From positions 1 to 54,018 of the forward strand of contig NZ_LIRK01000011.1 in NCBI RefSeq assembly GCF_001419765.1: DNA of 54,018 nucleotides. The letters are read 5' to 3'. Below, piece by piece: positions 18,947 to 27,757 of this stretch. This DNA is from Streptomyces torulosus (lineage in GTDB: Bacteria > Actinomycetota > Actinomycetes > Streptomycetales > Streptomycetaceae). The notes below the pieces were generated by a model that worked only from the letters and a program-made list of their open reading frames with translations, had not been told where the DNA came from and did not search any database. The position numbers were made by a program, and so were the translations under genes. Every line of letters starts with the position of its first letter. The first letter of the stretch is position 1.

Positions 18947-19954
18947 TCAGTTGTCATGCCCGTTCCTGTCGGCGTTGACAGGCACGGGCTGCATACCGAG
19001 ATCCCTGCGAAGCGCTCGGAACCGGACCGTCCACATGTGGCGTGCCGCTTCCGCGTCGGGCGCGTAGTGCTCCGCAGCGTGATAGACGCCGGGGTAGACG
19101 TGCAGCTCTGTGGTGACACCCGCGGCGAGGAGCCGCTGCGCCAGGGCGATGTCCTCGTCCCGGAAGACATCGGCGGTTCCCACGTCGATGAACGTCGGCG
19201 GCAACCCGGCCAGGTCCTCCGCGTGCAGCGGAGCGGCATATCCGTCAGGCTCCTGCCCGGCGAGGAACCACTCCCAGGCCTCGACGTTGGTCCTTCGGTC
19301 CCACGCCCCAGTCTCCGTGATCTCGTGAGCCGAGGGCGTGGTGTTGCGGTGGTCGACCATCGGGTAGAGGGCCATGACATAGGAGAGCGCAGGTCCTGCA
19401 AGGTCACGCGCCTTGAGAGCAGTGGCAAGGGCCAGATTGCCACCCGCGCTTCCCCCGAAGATCGCCAACCGTCCTGGGTAGAAGTCCAGGGACGCCGCGT
19501 TGTCGCTCATCCAGCGGAGGGCGGCGTAGCAGTCGTCGACCTGTGCCGGGTGCGGATGTTCAGGCGCCTTGCGGTAGCCAGAGGAGACGACGAGTACCCC
19601 GAGCTCCTCGCAGATCTTTACGGCCGTTGCGTGCTCGTAGTCGAGGTCACCGAGGTACATCCCGCCGCCGTGGATGAAGAACACGGCGGGCGAGGCCGAC
19701 TGGAGCCGTCTGGGCCGGTAGATGCGTACAGGCACGTCTGCGCACCCCGTCGGACCAGGCGCCCGTACGTCCTCGGTGGAGCACGTCTGGGCCGCCTTGA
19801 CCGCCTCGACCATCTCTGCCGCATGGTTGGCATCGATGCGCCGACGTTCCGCCAGGTCCTCGACGGCATACACCCCACCGGGGAAGTTCTCGAGGAGTTC
19901 TTCCAACGGTGCCCGTAGCTCAGGATCGAGGCTGTCGAGCTGACTCATCTTCAC
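18947..19954 (-). CDS. alpha/beta hydrolase, hormone-sensitive-lipase-type esterase
   Basis: Cytosolic serine esterase of about 335 residues. The oxyanion motif is FFIHGGGMYLGDLD, the nucleophile elbow is FGGSAGGNLALA (GxSxG), the acidic residue is in PTFIDVGTADVFRDEDIALA, and the His in ELHVYPGVYHAAEHY. This is the HSL (family IV) arrangement for short-chain acyl esters. Either GTG 19954 or ATG 19948 could start it; AGAGG lies 5 bases from the GTG and 11 from the ATG. An RCC1 remnant ends across its start, so its original promoter may be lost. Confidence 0.88.
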   Translation of the reverse strand: MKMSQLDSLDPELRAPLEELLENFPGGVYAVEDLAERRRIDANHAAEMVEAVKAAQTCSTEDVRAPGPTGCADVPVRIYRPRRLQSASPAVFFIHGGGMYLGDLDYEHATAVKICEELGVLVVSSGYRKAPEHPHPAQVDDCYAALRWMSDNAASLDFYPGRLAIFGGSAGGNLALATALKARDLAGPALSYVMALYPMVDHRNTTPSAHEITETGAWDRRTNVEAWEWFLAGQEPDGYAAPLHAEDLAGLPPTFIDVGTADVFRDEDIALAQRLLAAGVTTELHVYPGVYHAAEHYAPDAEAARHMWTVRFRALRRDLGMQPVPVNADRNGHDN

Positions 19955-20125
19955 AGCGGCCTCTCTGCCAGTTGGAGGGCGTGGTGACAGCCCGCGGCGA
20001 TGGAGACGATGTTCTCCAGGCCCTGCACCTGCCGGAGTACGGAGCTGGTGGCGCGGCTGCCGTTTCCGAGCTGGCCGAAGACGCCGCGGCCCCCGGCGTA
20101 GACGCCGTTCTCCAGCAGGGCGAGG
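19951..20125 (-). pseudogene. RCC1-type beta-propeller repeat, terminal remnant
   Basis: The minus strand reads LALLENGVYAGG, then VFGQLGNGSRATSS, LRQVQGLENIVSIAAGCHHALQLAE before a stop. This is one RCC1 repeat (xGQLGNG, xxVxGLxxVxxIAAGxxHxLAL). Such proteins normally have seven or more repeats; only the last is left, between a lipoprotein gene and an esterase gene. Confidence 0.6.
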
Positions 20126-20137
20126 CCAACTAGAGGG

Positions 20138-21028
20138 CTACTGCCCGTCGGCTACGACGTCCCAGTGCTCGATGATCTTCCCGTCGACCACGCGGAAGAG
20201 GTCCACGACGACGTAGTCGGAGCTGTAGACCCACACCAGGTCCCCGTCGGCGAGGGTGTTGCCGAACCGGGTCCCGCCGCCTCCGCTGCTGCTGGGAGAG
20301 GGGGCGTCCTGCGTGTTCTGCTGGAAGAACCGCTTCAGCGGCGCCGTTCCGTTCGGGGCGATCGGGTTGTGCTGGTAGTACCGAGAATCCCAGCTCGTGT
20401 CGATCACGGACGCGTCACCGTCGGAGAGCTTGCGGTACGCGTCGACCGCGAACTTCCGGTTCTTCTCCTCCTGCTTCTCGGACAGGGTCGGTGCCCCGTC
20501 CGGGTACCGGTACACGTCGCTGAACAGCGAGTTCCCGCTGGCCGTCTTCTTGGGCACGGTCTGCGTGATGCCCCAGTGCTCGACCAGCTTGCCGTTGTCG
20601 ACCCGGAAGAGGTCGGCCTTGGCCTGGCCGGTCGCCTCGTTCTTCGGGGTGGCCGAGGCGTGCCAGTGCACGGCCACCAGGTCACCGTCGGCGGCAACGT
20701 GCTTGACGGTCGCCACCGCACCGGGGATCTTCGCCTTGACGTCCTTGAACTGCTTGATCTGCCCGTCGGCCCCGCCGGGCACCGCCTTGTCGTGCTGCAC
20801 GTAGTCGGCGCCGACGAGTTCCTTCACCACGCCGGTCTTGTCCTTGTTGAACGCCTCCGAGTACAGGCGCAGGACGAGCTCCTTGTTCCGCTCCTCGGAG
20901 TCCGACGCCGAGCGGGCGGCGGCGGACGTCGTCGACGGGGCGGCCGGGTCGGTGCCGGACGTGCTGCTGCAGGCGGTCGCGAAGCAGGCCACCGCAGCGA
21001 GCCAGGGCAGAGTCTTCCGGTATCTCAC
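20138..21028 (-). CDS. lipoprotein with two SnoaL/NTF2-like domains
   Basis: 296 residues with a lipoprotein signal (LPWLAAVACFATAC) and a Ser/Ala/Thr-rich linker. Two tandem cone-fold domains follow: NKELVLRLYSEAFNKDKTG to KLVEHWGITQTV, and NRKFAVDAYRKLSDGDAS to KIIEHWDVVADGQ. Both have the SnoaL-type endings ADLFRVDNGKLVEHW / VDLFRVVDGKIIEHW and a YVQHD / YYQHN motif. Single-domain relatives are polyketide cyclases or predicted ester hydrolases; a surface-anchored double version has no obvious substrate. A GGAGATTC-like sequence precedes the ATG. Confidence 0.82.
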   Translation of the reverse strand: MRYRKTLPWLAAVACFATACSSTSGTDPAAPSTTSAAARSASDSEERNKELVLRLYSEAFNKDKTGVVKELVGADYVQHDKAVPGGADGQIKQFKDVKAKIPGAVATVKHVAADGDLVAVHWHASATPKNEATGQAKADLFRVDNGKLVEHWGITQTVPKKTASGNSLFSDVYRYPDGAPTLSEKQEEKNRKFAVDAYRKLSDGDASVIDTSWDSRYYQHNPIAPNGTAPLKRFFQQNTQDAPSPSSSGGGGTRFGNTLADGDLVWVYSSDYVVVDLFRVVDGKIIEHWDVVADGQ

Positions 21029-21039
21029 TTGAATCTCCT

Positions 21040-21228
21040 ATGTATGGTCGGTTCGGTGCTGGTGGGGGGAGTTCCACCAGCGGGTGCCGGCGGCGTGGAT
21101 GGTGTGGGCGCCGCAGCGCACCTCGCCGCCGGAGACGTGGTGGGTACGACAGTCGTCCAGGTAGCGCACGCACCTGCCGGCCTTGGTGTACGCCCGGGTC
21201 ACCGTCTCGGCGAGGATGTCCTTTGTCG
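21040..21228 (-). pseudogene. second protein-arginine deiminase fragment, extreme C-terminus
   Basis: Reads KDILAETVTRAYTKAG, CVRYLDDCRTHHVSGGEVRC and GAHTIHAAGTRWWNS before a stop. It parallels the end of the PAD copy at 17.8-18.7 kb, including the active-site Cys. Only about 60 residues survive. Being diverged and in opposite orientation, it is not a simple recent duplicate. Confidence 0.65.
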
Positions 21229-21343
21229 CCGATGACCCTGCGCGCAGTTCGGCGGTCGCGGTCAGTGCGCAAAGGATCTCCAACGCTGCGTCGGGGCGGA
21301 TCCCCGAGGTGCCGGACACCCGCTGCCACCCGCGTCATGCGGC

Positions 21344-21427
21344 TTACAGCGTGACCTTCTCGATGGTCACGTCGCCCACACCCAAGGTCATGCCGCATCC
21401 GTTACGCGCGTACAGCGATCCCGGACG
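21344..21427 (-). pseudogene. 27-residue C-terminal tail of an unidentified gene
   Basis: On the minus strand a frame ending in TAA reads GSLYARNGCGMTLGVGDVTIEKVTL, with good codon usage, and closes within 30 codons upstream. It looks like the end of a secreted beta-rich protein; the family is not recognised. The rest of 21229-21608 holds nothing I can support. Confidence 0.25.
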
Positions 21428-21608
21428 AGATCACGGCTGCGCGGCGGCCGACCCGGCCCCGCGGTCATTCCCAGCGGTCGGCCCCGACACTGGGTAACCA
21501 GAGCCCGCCGGCCCCGTGTGGCGACCCGTGTTCCCGCGACACGCGGTGTGCGAATGGCTGAGCACACGGGTCGGCGGGGCGCTCTCGCCCGGTCGGAATG
21601 GCCGGCGG

Positions 21609-22511
21609 TCAGCCCTTGCCTGCCAGTTCGATCAGCTCGGCGGCGAAGGCGATGGCTCCGTCGACGCTGTGGACGGCGTACATGGAGTCGATCATGAAGT
21701 GATCGATGCTGGTGCGCTCATGGACCGCCTTGAGAGCATCCGCGACCTGCTGTGAGGTGGTGTCCGGGTCGATGTTGACCCGCAGGACCGCGTCGATCGC
21801 GGACGGATCCCGGCCGGCCTCTTGGGCCAGCCGGTCGATGACCGCCCGCTGGGCTACCAGACCGTCGATGTCCAGGTAACTCGGCACGACGCACAACGGC
21901 AGCCAGCCGTCCCCGCGTTCGGCGACCCGCCGCAGTGCCCGCTCTGACAGTGCGCCCAGGTAGAACGGCGGTCGTGGGCGCCGTGCCGGCTTGAGCGGAG
22001 AGTGGTGCAAGGGCACCGAGATCGACTTACCCTGGTATGCGGCCGGGTCGGTGGTCCAGATGGCTTCCAGAGCGTCGAGCAGTTCGTTCATCCGGGCTCC
22101 ACGGCGGGTGAAGTCCCCGCCCGTGGCTTCGTATTCCTCGGGCGACCAGCCGATGCCGAATCCAGGCAGCAGACGACCACCGCTTATCAGGTCGATGCTG
22201 GTCAGCGACCTGGCCAGTTGCACTGGCGGATACAGGGGGGCGATGAGTACGTGAGCTCCGAGGAGCACGCGCTCGGTGGCACTCGCGGCGATACCCAGGA
22301 GCACGAAGGGGTCGGCGGCCGGGTTCAGTTCGGCCGGGATGGTGTTGCCTTGCCCGCCATAACCGACCTTCGGGTTGACAGCGGCGAGGTTGCGGTCGCC
22401 AACCCACAGACTGGCAGCCCCTGCATTCTCGACCTTCCGGGCGAACTCGGCGGTCCGGGCGATGCCCAAGGCCTGCTTGTGGAACTGCGGGAGCGCGAAA
22501 CCGATCTTCAT
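21609..22511 (-). CDS. LLM-class F420-dependent oxidoreductase
   Basis: 300-residue luciferase-like monooxygenase-fold protein. Typical features are MKIGFALPQ at the start, ASLWVGDR, TERVLLGAHVLIAPLYPPVQLARSL, SGGRLLPGFGIGWSPEEYEA and PARRPRPPFYLGALSERALRRVAERGDGW. These match actinobacterial F420-dependent LLM proteins, many of unknown substrate. It lies 81 bp downstream of the amidohydrolase on the same strand and is probably cotranscribed with it. Confidence 0.87.
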   Translation of the reverse strand: MKIGFALPQFHKQALGIARTAEFARKVENAGAASLWVGDRNLAAVNPKVGYGGQGNTIPAELNPAADPFVLLGIAASATERVLLGAHVLIAPLYPPVQLARSLTSIDLISGGRLLPGFGIGWSPEEYEATGGDFTRRGARMNELLDALEAIWTTDPAAYQGKSISVPLHHSPLKPARRPRPPFYLGALSERALRRVAERGDGWLPLCVVPSYLDIDGLVAQRAVIDRLAQEAGRDPSAIDAVLRVNIDPDTTSQQVADALKAVHERTSIDHFMIDSMYAVHSVDGAIAFAAELIELAGKG

Positions 22512-22592
22512 GGTTGTTCTTTCTCAGGTGGAGGGAGGTGACTTCGCCAGAGCAAGGATGTGCGCCATCCGGGGTGTGTCGGTCTGTGCGGG

Positions 22593-24482
22593 TCAGTGCC
22601 CTTGGCAGCAGGACTTACCCGATGTCCGGCCGGTGCTCTGGGCGCCGATGCGCTGCGCCGTTTCGGCTCGGGCCCGTCCCGTCTGGGAGTCCGCGTCGTG
22701 GACCACCCGTCCGGAGATCAGGGTGTACTGGACCTTGGTGGCGCGGATGTCCTTCACGGGCACCTTGGTGATGTCCCGGTCGAGGACGATCAGATCCGCC
22801 CGCTTGCCCGGACAGACGGTTCCCGAGTCCCCGTCGTGCAGCTGGTGCGCCGCGCCCGCGGTGTGCATGACCAGCGACTGGGTGCGGGTCAGTCCTTCGC
22901 GGGCGTTGAGAGGCGGCTGGTTCCCCTCTGGGTTGCTGCGGTCGATCCCGGTGGCGATCTGGATGAAGGGAAACAGAGGGTCGACCGCCCAGTCCGAGCC
23001 ACCGGCCAGCAAGGCCCCCGCCTTGGCCAGGCTCCGGGCCGGGTACAGGCGCGCGTATCGCTCGGGCCCGATGTAGGGCTTCACGTCGTCGTTGAACGAG
23101 GAGGGCCGTGCCCACTGCAGCTGCATGCTGGCCACCACTTGGGCGCGGGCGAAGCGCCGGTAGTCGTCGGGGTGCACCAGTTGGAGGTGGGTGATGGTGT
23201 GCCGCCGGCTTCGGCGACCGGGGCGGGCGACGGCCTCGTAGGCGTTCAGGGCCGTGCGGACGGCGCGGTCGCCGATGGCGTGGGCGTGCATCTGCCAGCC
23301 GTCCGCGTCCAGAGCACGGACAAGGGCCCGGTAGTCGCGGTCGCTGACATGGAGGGGACCGCGGTTGTCGGTCGGCCTGCCCTGGGCGTCCATGTACGGG
23401 TCCAGCAGGGCGGCGGTCTGCGCCGGGAACTCCATCACCCCGTCGAGGAGCACCTTGGCCGTGGTCAGCCGCAGCCGGTCCGGTCCGGCGAACCGCTTGC
23501 GCACGCCGCGCAGGAACTCGGCCGCCTCCTGGGGCTTCGTGGCGAGTTCCGCGTCGATCAGCAGCGCGGGAGTGATCCGCTGCGGCAGCACGCCCTTGGC
23601 CATGAGCTCGGCGTAGGTATTGACGAACTCCTCGCCGCAGGCGGCGTCGAGGAAGGACGTGATGCCCGCGGCCAGGAGCGCGCCGGCCATCTTCTTCTGG
23701 GCGGCGAGGATCAGGTCCGGACTGGCCGGCGGGATCACCCGGGCGACGAGCCCTTGGGCTTCGTCCACCAACAGACCGGTCGGCTCCCCGTCGGAGCCGC
23801 GGACGATCTTTCCGCCCGCCGGGTCGGAGGTGGTGCGGTCCACTCCCGCGAGGGCGAGCGCCCGGCTGTTGACAAGGCTGTTGTGGAAGTCGGAACCCTG
23901 CAGATAGATCGGGCGTCTGGTGTTCAGCGAGTCGAGCAGCGACTTGTCCGCCACCGTGCCCGCGGGCAGCAGGCCGACGGGGTTCCAGTCGGTCACCTGC
24001 AGCCAGCCGTCCGGTTCCCGCGACGCCGTGGCGTCCAGCATCTCCTGGATCCTCGCGCGGAACTGCTCAACCGTCATGCTCGCATTGCCCAGTGACGGGT
24101 TCAGGGACTGCGCGGCCGCCCCGAGCGGGTGGATGTGCCCGTCCTGGATGCCCGGCATGACCGTACCGCCGTCGGCGTCGATGACGACGGTACGCGGACC
24201 GATGCGACGGCGTATGTCCGCGTTGCTGCCGACCGCGAGAACCTTTCCGTCGGTGCCGACGGCCACCGCCTGCGCTCGCGCGCCGCCGTTGGTTCCGGTG
24301 AACACCTGCCCGTTCAGCACCACGGTGGCCACCCGCGCCGGGGCCCGGCCGGTCGCCGCCCGGGCTGCCGTACCGGCACCGGCCACCGCGAGGGCGCCCA
24401 CCCCGGCCGCGGCCAGGAACGTCCGCCGCTGCAGCGGGCCGTCCGCGGGTGCCGCGGAGGTGCCGTCGAGAACATCTGACAT
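22593..24482 (-). CDS. Tat-secreted YtcJ-like amidohydrolase
   Basis: 629-residue metal-dependent hydrolase of the amidohydrolase-3 group. Tat signal RRTFLAAAGVGALAVAGAG. Metal-site motifs are MPGIQDGHIHPLG, a carboxylate in the barrel, HAHAIGDRAV, THLQLVHPDDY and GSDWAVDPLFPF. The ATG at 24482 follows GAGGAG by 7 bases; an upstream in-frame codon at 24497 is not needed. The family acts on N-acyl or cyclic amide substrates; the specific reaction is not predictable. It diverges from a broken LacI gene that may once have regulated it; the gap contains GGTGTTAACC (24547-24556), a possible operator core. Confidence 0.87.
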   Translation of the reverse strand: MSDVLDGTSAAPADGPLQRRTFLAAAGVGALAVAGAGTAARAATGRAPARVATVVLNGQVFTGTNGGARAQAVAVGTDGKVLAVGSNADIRRRIGPRTVVIDADGGTVMPGIQDGHIHPLGAAAQSLNPSLGNASMTVEQFRARIQEMLDATASREPDGWLQVTDWNPVGLLPAGTVADKSLLDSLNTRRPIYLQGSDFHNSLVNSRALALAGVDRTTSDPAGGKIVRGSDGEPTGLLVDEAQGLVARVIPPASPDLILAAQKKMAGALLAAGITSFLDAACGEEFVNTYAELMAKGVLPQRITPALLIDAELATKPQEAAEFLRGVRKRFAGPDRLRLTTAKVLLDGVMEFPAQTAALLDPYMDAQGRPTDNRGPLHVSDRDYRALVRALDADGWQMHAHAIGDRAVRTALNAYEAVARPGRRSRRHTITHLQLVHPDDYRRFARAQVVASMQLQWARPSSFNDDVKPYIGPERYARLYPARSLAKAGALLAGGSDWAVDPLFPFIQIATGIDRSNPEGNQPPLNAREGLTRTQSLVMHTAGAAHQLHDGDSGTVCPGKRADLIVLDRDITKVPVKDIRATKVQYTLISGRVVHDADSQTGRARAETAQRIGAQSTGRTSGKSCCQGH

Positions 24483-24605
24483 CTGGTAACTCCTCACCCG
24501 GGAGCCGTCGTTCCGGTCACTGTCGCTGGGTACGCTGAGTGATTAAGGTGTTAACCACAAGCCTCATGGGGCTGCTGGGGTGGGGTACACACATGACGAG
24601 TTCGC

Positions 24606-24868
24606 GTGTCTGGCGGCGTCCCACTCGGCGCCGTGGCGGCACGGGCGGGGGTGTCCACGGCTGCGGTGTCGAACGCGCTCAACGGCACCGGACGGCTGTC
24701 CGAGACGACCAGGCCAGCGCGTGCTCGCCGCCGCACGCGAATTCGGTTACGCCCCGGCCAGCACGGCCCGCGCCCTGGCCTGCGGCGGCACCGGAGTGCT
24801 CGGCCTGACCACGACGACATACGTCGACCTTCCCTTCCCGTACATGAGAATCCCCCATTACGCACAGC
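24606..24868 (+). pseudogene. LacI-family regulator, frameshifted N-terminal fragment
   Basis: GTG 24606 starts GVPLGAVAARAGVSTAAVSNALNG, a classic LacI helix-turn-helix, up to RLSETTR. One extra base near 24708 moves the remainder (QRVLAAAREFGYAPASTARA, LACGGTGVLGLTTTTY) into the +1 frame. The effector-binding domain is then replaced by a lectin fragment. It is divergent from the amidohydrolase, the usual position for its regulator. Confidence 0.72.
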
Positions 24869-24872
24869 TGAC

Positions 24873-25234
24873 GCCGTCTACTCGGACGGCACCACCTACC
24901 GGCTGGTCGCCCGGCACAGCGGCAAGGTCGCCGACGTGGAAGGCGGCGGCACCGCGAACAACACCAACGTGCTGCAGTGGCCGTGGCTCAACAAGGCGAA
25001 CCAGAAGTGGACCTTCACCCACACCGGCGACGGCTACTACAAGATCAAGGGTGTGGCCAGCGGCAAGCTCCTGGAGGTCGCGGGTCTCTCCCGCGCCGAC
25101 GGCGGCAACGTGGCCATCTGGGCGGACGCCAACGCCCCCCAGCAGCACTGGGCCGTCACACCCACCGGTGACGGCCACTACTTCCTCATCAACCGCTACA
25201 GCGGACTCTGCCTCGCCGTCGACGAGGGAGTAAT
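24873..25234 (+). pseudogene. ricin-type lectin domain fragment
   Basis: Reads TYRLVARHSGKVADVEGGG, NQKWTFTHTGDGYYKI, VASGKLLEVAGL and QQHWAVTPTGDGHYFL: a three-lobed ricin/CBM13 module resembling the end of the GH43 protein at 12.7-13.1 kb but clearly diverged. The parent enzyme is gone, the 5' side is fused to LacI debris and the 3' side stops at the IS boundary at 25235. Confidence 0.68.
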
Positions 25235-26135
25235 TGAGCCTTTTCCAACCTCACGCTGATGCGTGGTGAAGTGCGTGGTGAAGGACGAGGACGGCCTTCA
25301 CCACGTCGGTGATTCGGTTGGTGCTGCAGCGGAGCTTCCGCAGGAGGCGCCAGCCCTTGATGGTGGCCATGGCCCGCTCGCCGAGGCAGCGGATCTTGGC
25401 GTGGGTGGTGTTGTGGCGACGCTTCCATCGCTTGAGGCGGCGGCCCCGAAACGGAACCCGGACGGATCCGCCGGCGCCTTGATACGCCTTGTCCGCCCAG
25501 CATTTGAGCCCCGCATCGGCGAGGGCTTCCATGATCCCGTGCTGCCGCGCGGCGGTCAGGTCGTGAGAGTCGAGCCGGGCAGAGCCGGCGAGGCCCAGAG
25601 CAGTCGTCCGAAGGGATCGGTGAGGACCTGGACGTTCATGCCATGGCGTTTATGTTTCCCGGAGTAGTACGGGGCGTCGGCGGCGATGCGGTCGATCGGC
25701 AGCAAGGTGCCGTCGAGGATGACGAACGCCTTCGCCCGGATAGTCGTCATCGCCTCGTCCAGGGACGGCGCGAGGGCGGCCAGGGCCTCGACGGCTTCAC
25801 GTATGTAGCGGTACGTGGTCGCGATCCCGATGCCGAACCCGGCGGCGAGCTGGGCGTAAGTGTCACCGCACCGCAGGTGGGCCAGGGCGAGCAGGGCCTG
25901 ACGTCCGGCAGGAAGGCGCCGCCACCGCGTTCCGATCTCCTGCCGCCGGGCTGTCAGTTGCCCGGTCAGGAACCGCAAGGTGCGGCTGGACAGATCAATC
26001 GAGGACGGGTAGACAAGCACGCGAAGCTCCTGGCGGATACGGGTGATCTTGGTCGAGAACCCGTCTACCAGAAGCTTCGTCGTTGTGCAGGACAGTCCAA
26101 CTCACGGTCAGCGCCGCCAGCTTGAAAAGGGCTCA
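25235..26135 (-). mobile_element. IS5-family (IS1031-like) insertion sequence C
   Basis: About 901 bp, ends TGAGCCTTTTCCAAC (25235-25249) and the complement of TGAGCCCTTTTCAAG (26121-26135), 12 of 15 matching. The transposase reads on the minus strand. It truncates the ricin fragment on its left and lies 3 bp from an IS remnant on its right. Confidence 0.75.
25251..26020 (-). pseudogene. IS5/DDE_Tnp_4-type transposase, frameshifted
   Basis: The first frame (26020 to 25556) gives LVYPSSIDLSSRTLRFLTGQ, AGRQALLALAHLRCGDTYAQL, ILDGTLLPIDRIAADAPYYS and HGMNVQVLTDP, with the first catalytic Asp in LDGTL. At about 25565 an indel breaks the expected GSTHDLTAARQHGI; the C-terminal frame resumes as LADAGLKCWADKAYQGAGG and TNRITDVVKAVLVLHHA. 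No slippery run is seen at the break, so it is probably a mutation. Confidence 0.72.
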
Positions 26136-26138
26136 CGG

Positions 26139-26375
26139 TGTCCTATGTTGGATTGTTCCGGACGGGCTGTGGGAGATCGCGAAGCCGCTGATCCCACCGT
26201 CGAAGGTACGGCCGCAGGGCGACGGAACGCAGGACACGCCTGATGAGACGCTGTTCGCGGCGATCATCTACGTCCTGGTCAGAGGCTGCTCCTGGCGTTA
26301 CCTGCCACCCTGCTTTGGGATATCGAAGTCCACCGCCCATCGCCGGTTCCCGATCTGGTCGAGAGCCGGGAGGGG
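26139..26375 (+). mobile_element. left end of an element-A-like IS5, truncated
   Basis: Starts TGTCCTATGTTGGATTG, similar to the left end of element A, and encodes WIVPDGLWEIAKPLIPPS through PCFGISKSTAHRRFPIWSRAG before similarity stops near 26370. Only the N-terminal quarter of the transposase is left. Confidence 0.75.
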
Positions 26376-26409
26376 GCTCCCCCGTGCCCCAACCACACAC
26401 GACGCCCGG

Positions 26410-26583
26410 TCATCGGGAGGTGATCGCGGTGATCATGGTGCCCATAAGCGTCAGTCCGGCCAGGCCGACGCCGATCGGCACAGCCCAGGTCGGGTGGCGG
26501 TGTACGAGGTAGACGAGACCGCCGAACAGCATCAGGCCGACCAGCACGAGGAGCAAGCCGACCAGCAGGACAAGCGTAGACAT
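26410..26583 (-). CDS. 57-residue small membrane protein
   Basis: Not in a recognised family. ATG 26583 (GGGGGACC upstream) opens MSTLVLLVGLLLVLVGLMLF, a strong membrane helix, then a short polar turn VHRHPTW and a second helix AVPIGVGLAGLTLMGTMITA, ending at TGA 26410. Two-helix hairpin topology. It lies about 200 bp downstream of a perfect CTACATATGTAG palindrome that also occurs at the padR promoter, so it may belong to the same regulon. Beyond the stop is the truncated IS. Confidence 0.6.
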   Translation of the reverse strand: MSTLVLLVGLLLVLVGLMLFGGLVYLVHRHPTWAVPIGVGLAGLTLMGTMITAITSR

Positions 26584-26784
26584 GAAGAGGTCCCCCTTGG
26601 GGAGTTCGGACGCCCCCAGGGGGAGTCAGGAGTCTGATGCGAGAGTTCCTGAGGAGGTCACAGGCCGTCGGGGGCCGGGTTTCCGGCACCGGCTCGACGG
26701 CCCGCAGACCCCGGCCGGTCACGAAGCGGGGCGTTGACACGGATCGACCGCTTGTCCTTCAGACGTGCGCCTTCACTCACCTCT

Positions 26785-26796
26785 CTACATATGTAG
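26785..26796 (-). promoter_or_regulatory. putative PadR operator, distal copy
   Basis: Perfect 12-bp palindrome CTACATATGTAG. On the minus strand it overlaps a promoter-like pair TTCGCC-N16-TAGAGA pointing towards the 57-residue membrane protein. The sequence matches the two sites at the padR promoter 1 kb away. Confidence 0.55.
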
Positions 26797-26882
26797 ACCA
26801 GAAGGCGAACTGACATCCCAAGCAGCCCGCACGCCGGGAGACGATGCCCTTACCAAACCAGCCATGGCATCCAGAAACCCCA

Positions 26883-27428
26883 TCAATGTCCCATGTCTCC
26901 TTCGCGCCGAAGCACCTTCCGCAGCTGCTCCAAGATGGCAACGGTGCTGCCTCCGCCGAGGATGATTCCCAGGACGCCGAGGACGACTCCGGCGACGCCG
27001 ACGCGACCGACGCCAGCGCCGACCAGGTTGACGACGCCGCCGACGAAGCAGACGACACCGAGGACGCCAAGGACGACGGAGGCGACACCGAGGACGCGGC
27101 CGCCAACGCGGCCCTGCCTAAAGGCGTCGGTGAGGACCTGATCCAAAGAGACAAGACCACGCTTGAAGGAGCGGTGCAGGGCCGCACGCTGCGCCATCGC
27201 AGCGGAAGCGCTGCGGGTGGCCCGCACGTGCGGCAGCAGGTGCAACGCGAATTTCAGGACCACGGCCGCCCGCCAACGAATGTCCGGATCACCGGCAATC
27301 GCTTCTATCTCCCAGCACCACTCCGCCTCCCGGTCAGCCCGCTCTTCTTCCGGCAGCATCCGACACGCCGTGCGGATCACACCCTCCGCGCAGCGCAGAG
27401 CCAGCCCCGGCTTCTCGCCGTCGCTCAC
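26883..27428 (-). CDS. membrane protein cotranscribed with padR
   Basis: 181 residues. The N-terminal half is soluble with an acidic helix (CRMLPEEERADREAEWCWEIEAI). The C-terminal half has two Gly/Val-rich membrane helices (VLGVASVVLGVLGVVCFVGG and GVAGVVLGVLGIILGGG). GTG 27428 overlaps the padR stop by GTGA. Actinomycete padR genes are often followed by a membrane partner of this kind; I do not recognise a functional family. Confidence 0.72.
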   Translation of the reverse strand: MSDGEKPGLALRCAEGVIRTACRMLPEEERADREAEWCWEIEAIAGDPDIRWRAAVVLKFALHLLPHVRATRSASAAMAQRAALHRSFKRGLVSLDQVLTDAFRQGRVGGRVLGVASVVLGVLGVVCFVGGVVNLVGAGVGRVGVAGVVLGVLGIILGGGSTVAILEQLRKVLRREGDMGH

Positions 27429-27748
27429 GAGGCACCCCCAGGAGCCGGACGGGCACGGCCGACTCCGCCCGATGAGCGGTCGAACGAGAGCTGGGCCAGC
27501 TTCAGATGCACGACACGAGCACCCTCCGCGGTGAGCTTGTAGTAGCGGCGGGGCCGCTGCCCTTCCTCGGGTGTCTCCCACTCCGATTCCACCAGCCCCG
27601 CATCCTTCAACCGGGCCAGGATCGGATACAGGGTGCCACTCGCCAGCTTCGCCGCCTTCATCAGCTCATACCCGTACCGCGCGGCTCCCGGGTCCTCCCG
27701 GAACGCCTGCAGCACCCGCTCCGTCTGAGGCGTCAACGTCACATCCAC
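27425..27748 (-). CDS. PadR-family transcriptional regulator
   Basis: 107-residue winged-helix repressor. The core reads VLQAFREDPGAARYGYELMK, ASGTLYPILARLKDAGLVE and RRYYKLTAEGARV, the PadR N-terminal domain, with a short C-terminal helix as in the small PadR subgroup that dimerises. GTG 27748 lies just downstream of two palindromes embedded in a TTGCCT-N17-TAGAGT promoter, so autoregulation is likely. Translationally coupled to the membrane protein downstream. Confidence 0.87.
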   Translation of the reverse strand: MDVTLTPQTERVLQAFREDPGAARYGYELMKAAKLASGTLYPILARLKDAGLVESEWETPEEGQRPRRYYKLTAEGARVVHLKLAQLSFDRSSGGVGRARPAPGGAS

Positions 27749-27757
27749 ACTCTGACT

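Noticed and set aside
26658..26780. 40-codon minus-strand ORF directly below the distal PadR site (MSEGARLKDKRSIRVN)
   Set aside because: The GTG is only a few bases from the promoter -10, no RBS spacing fits and the composition is unremarkable.
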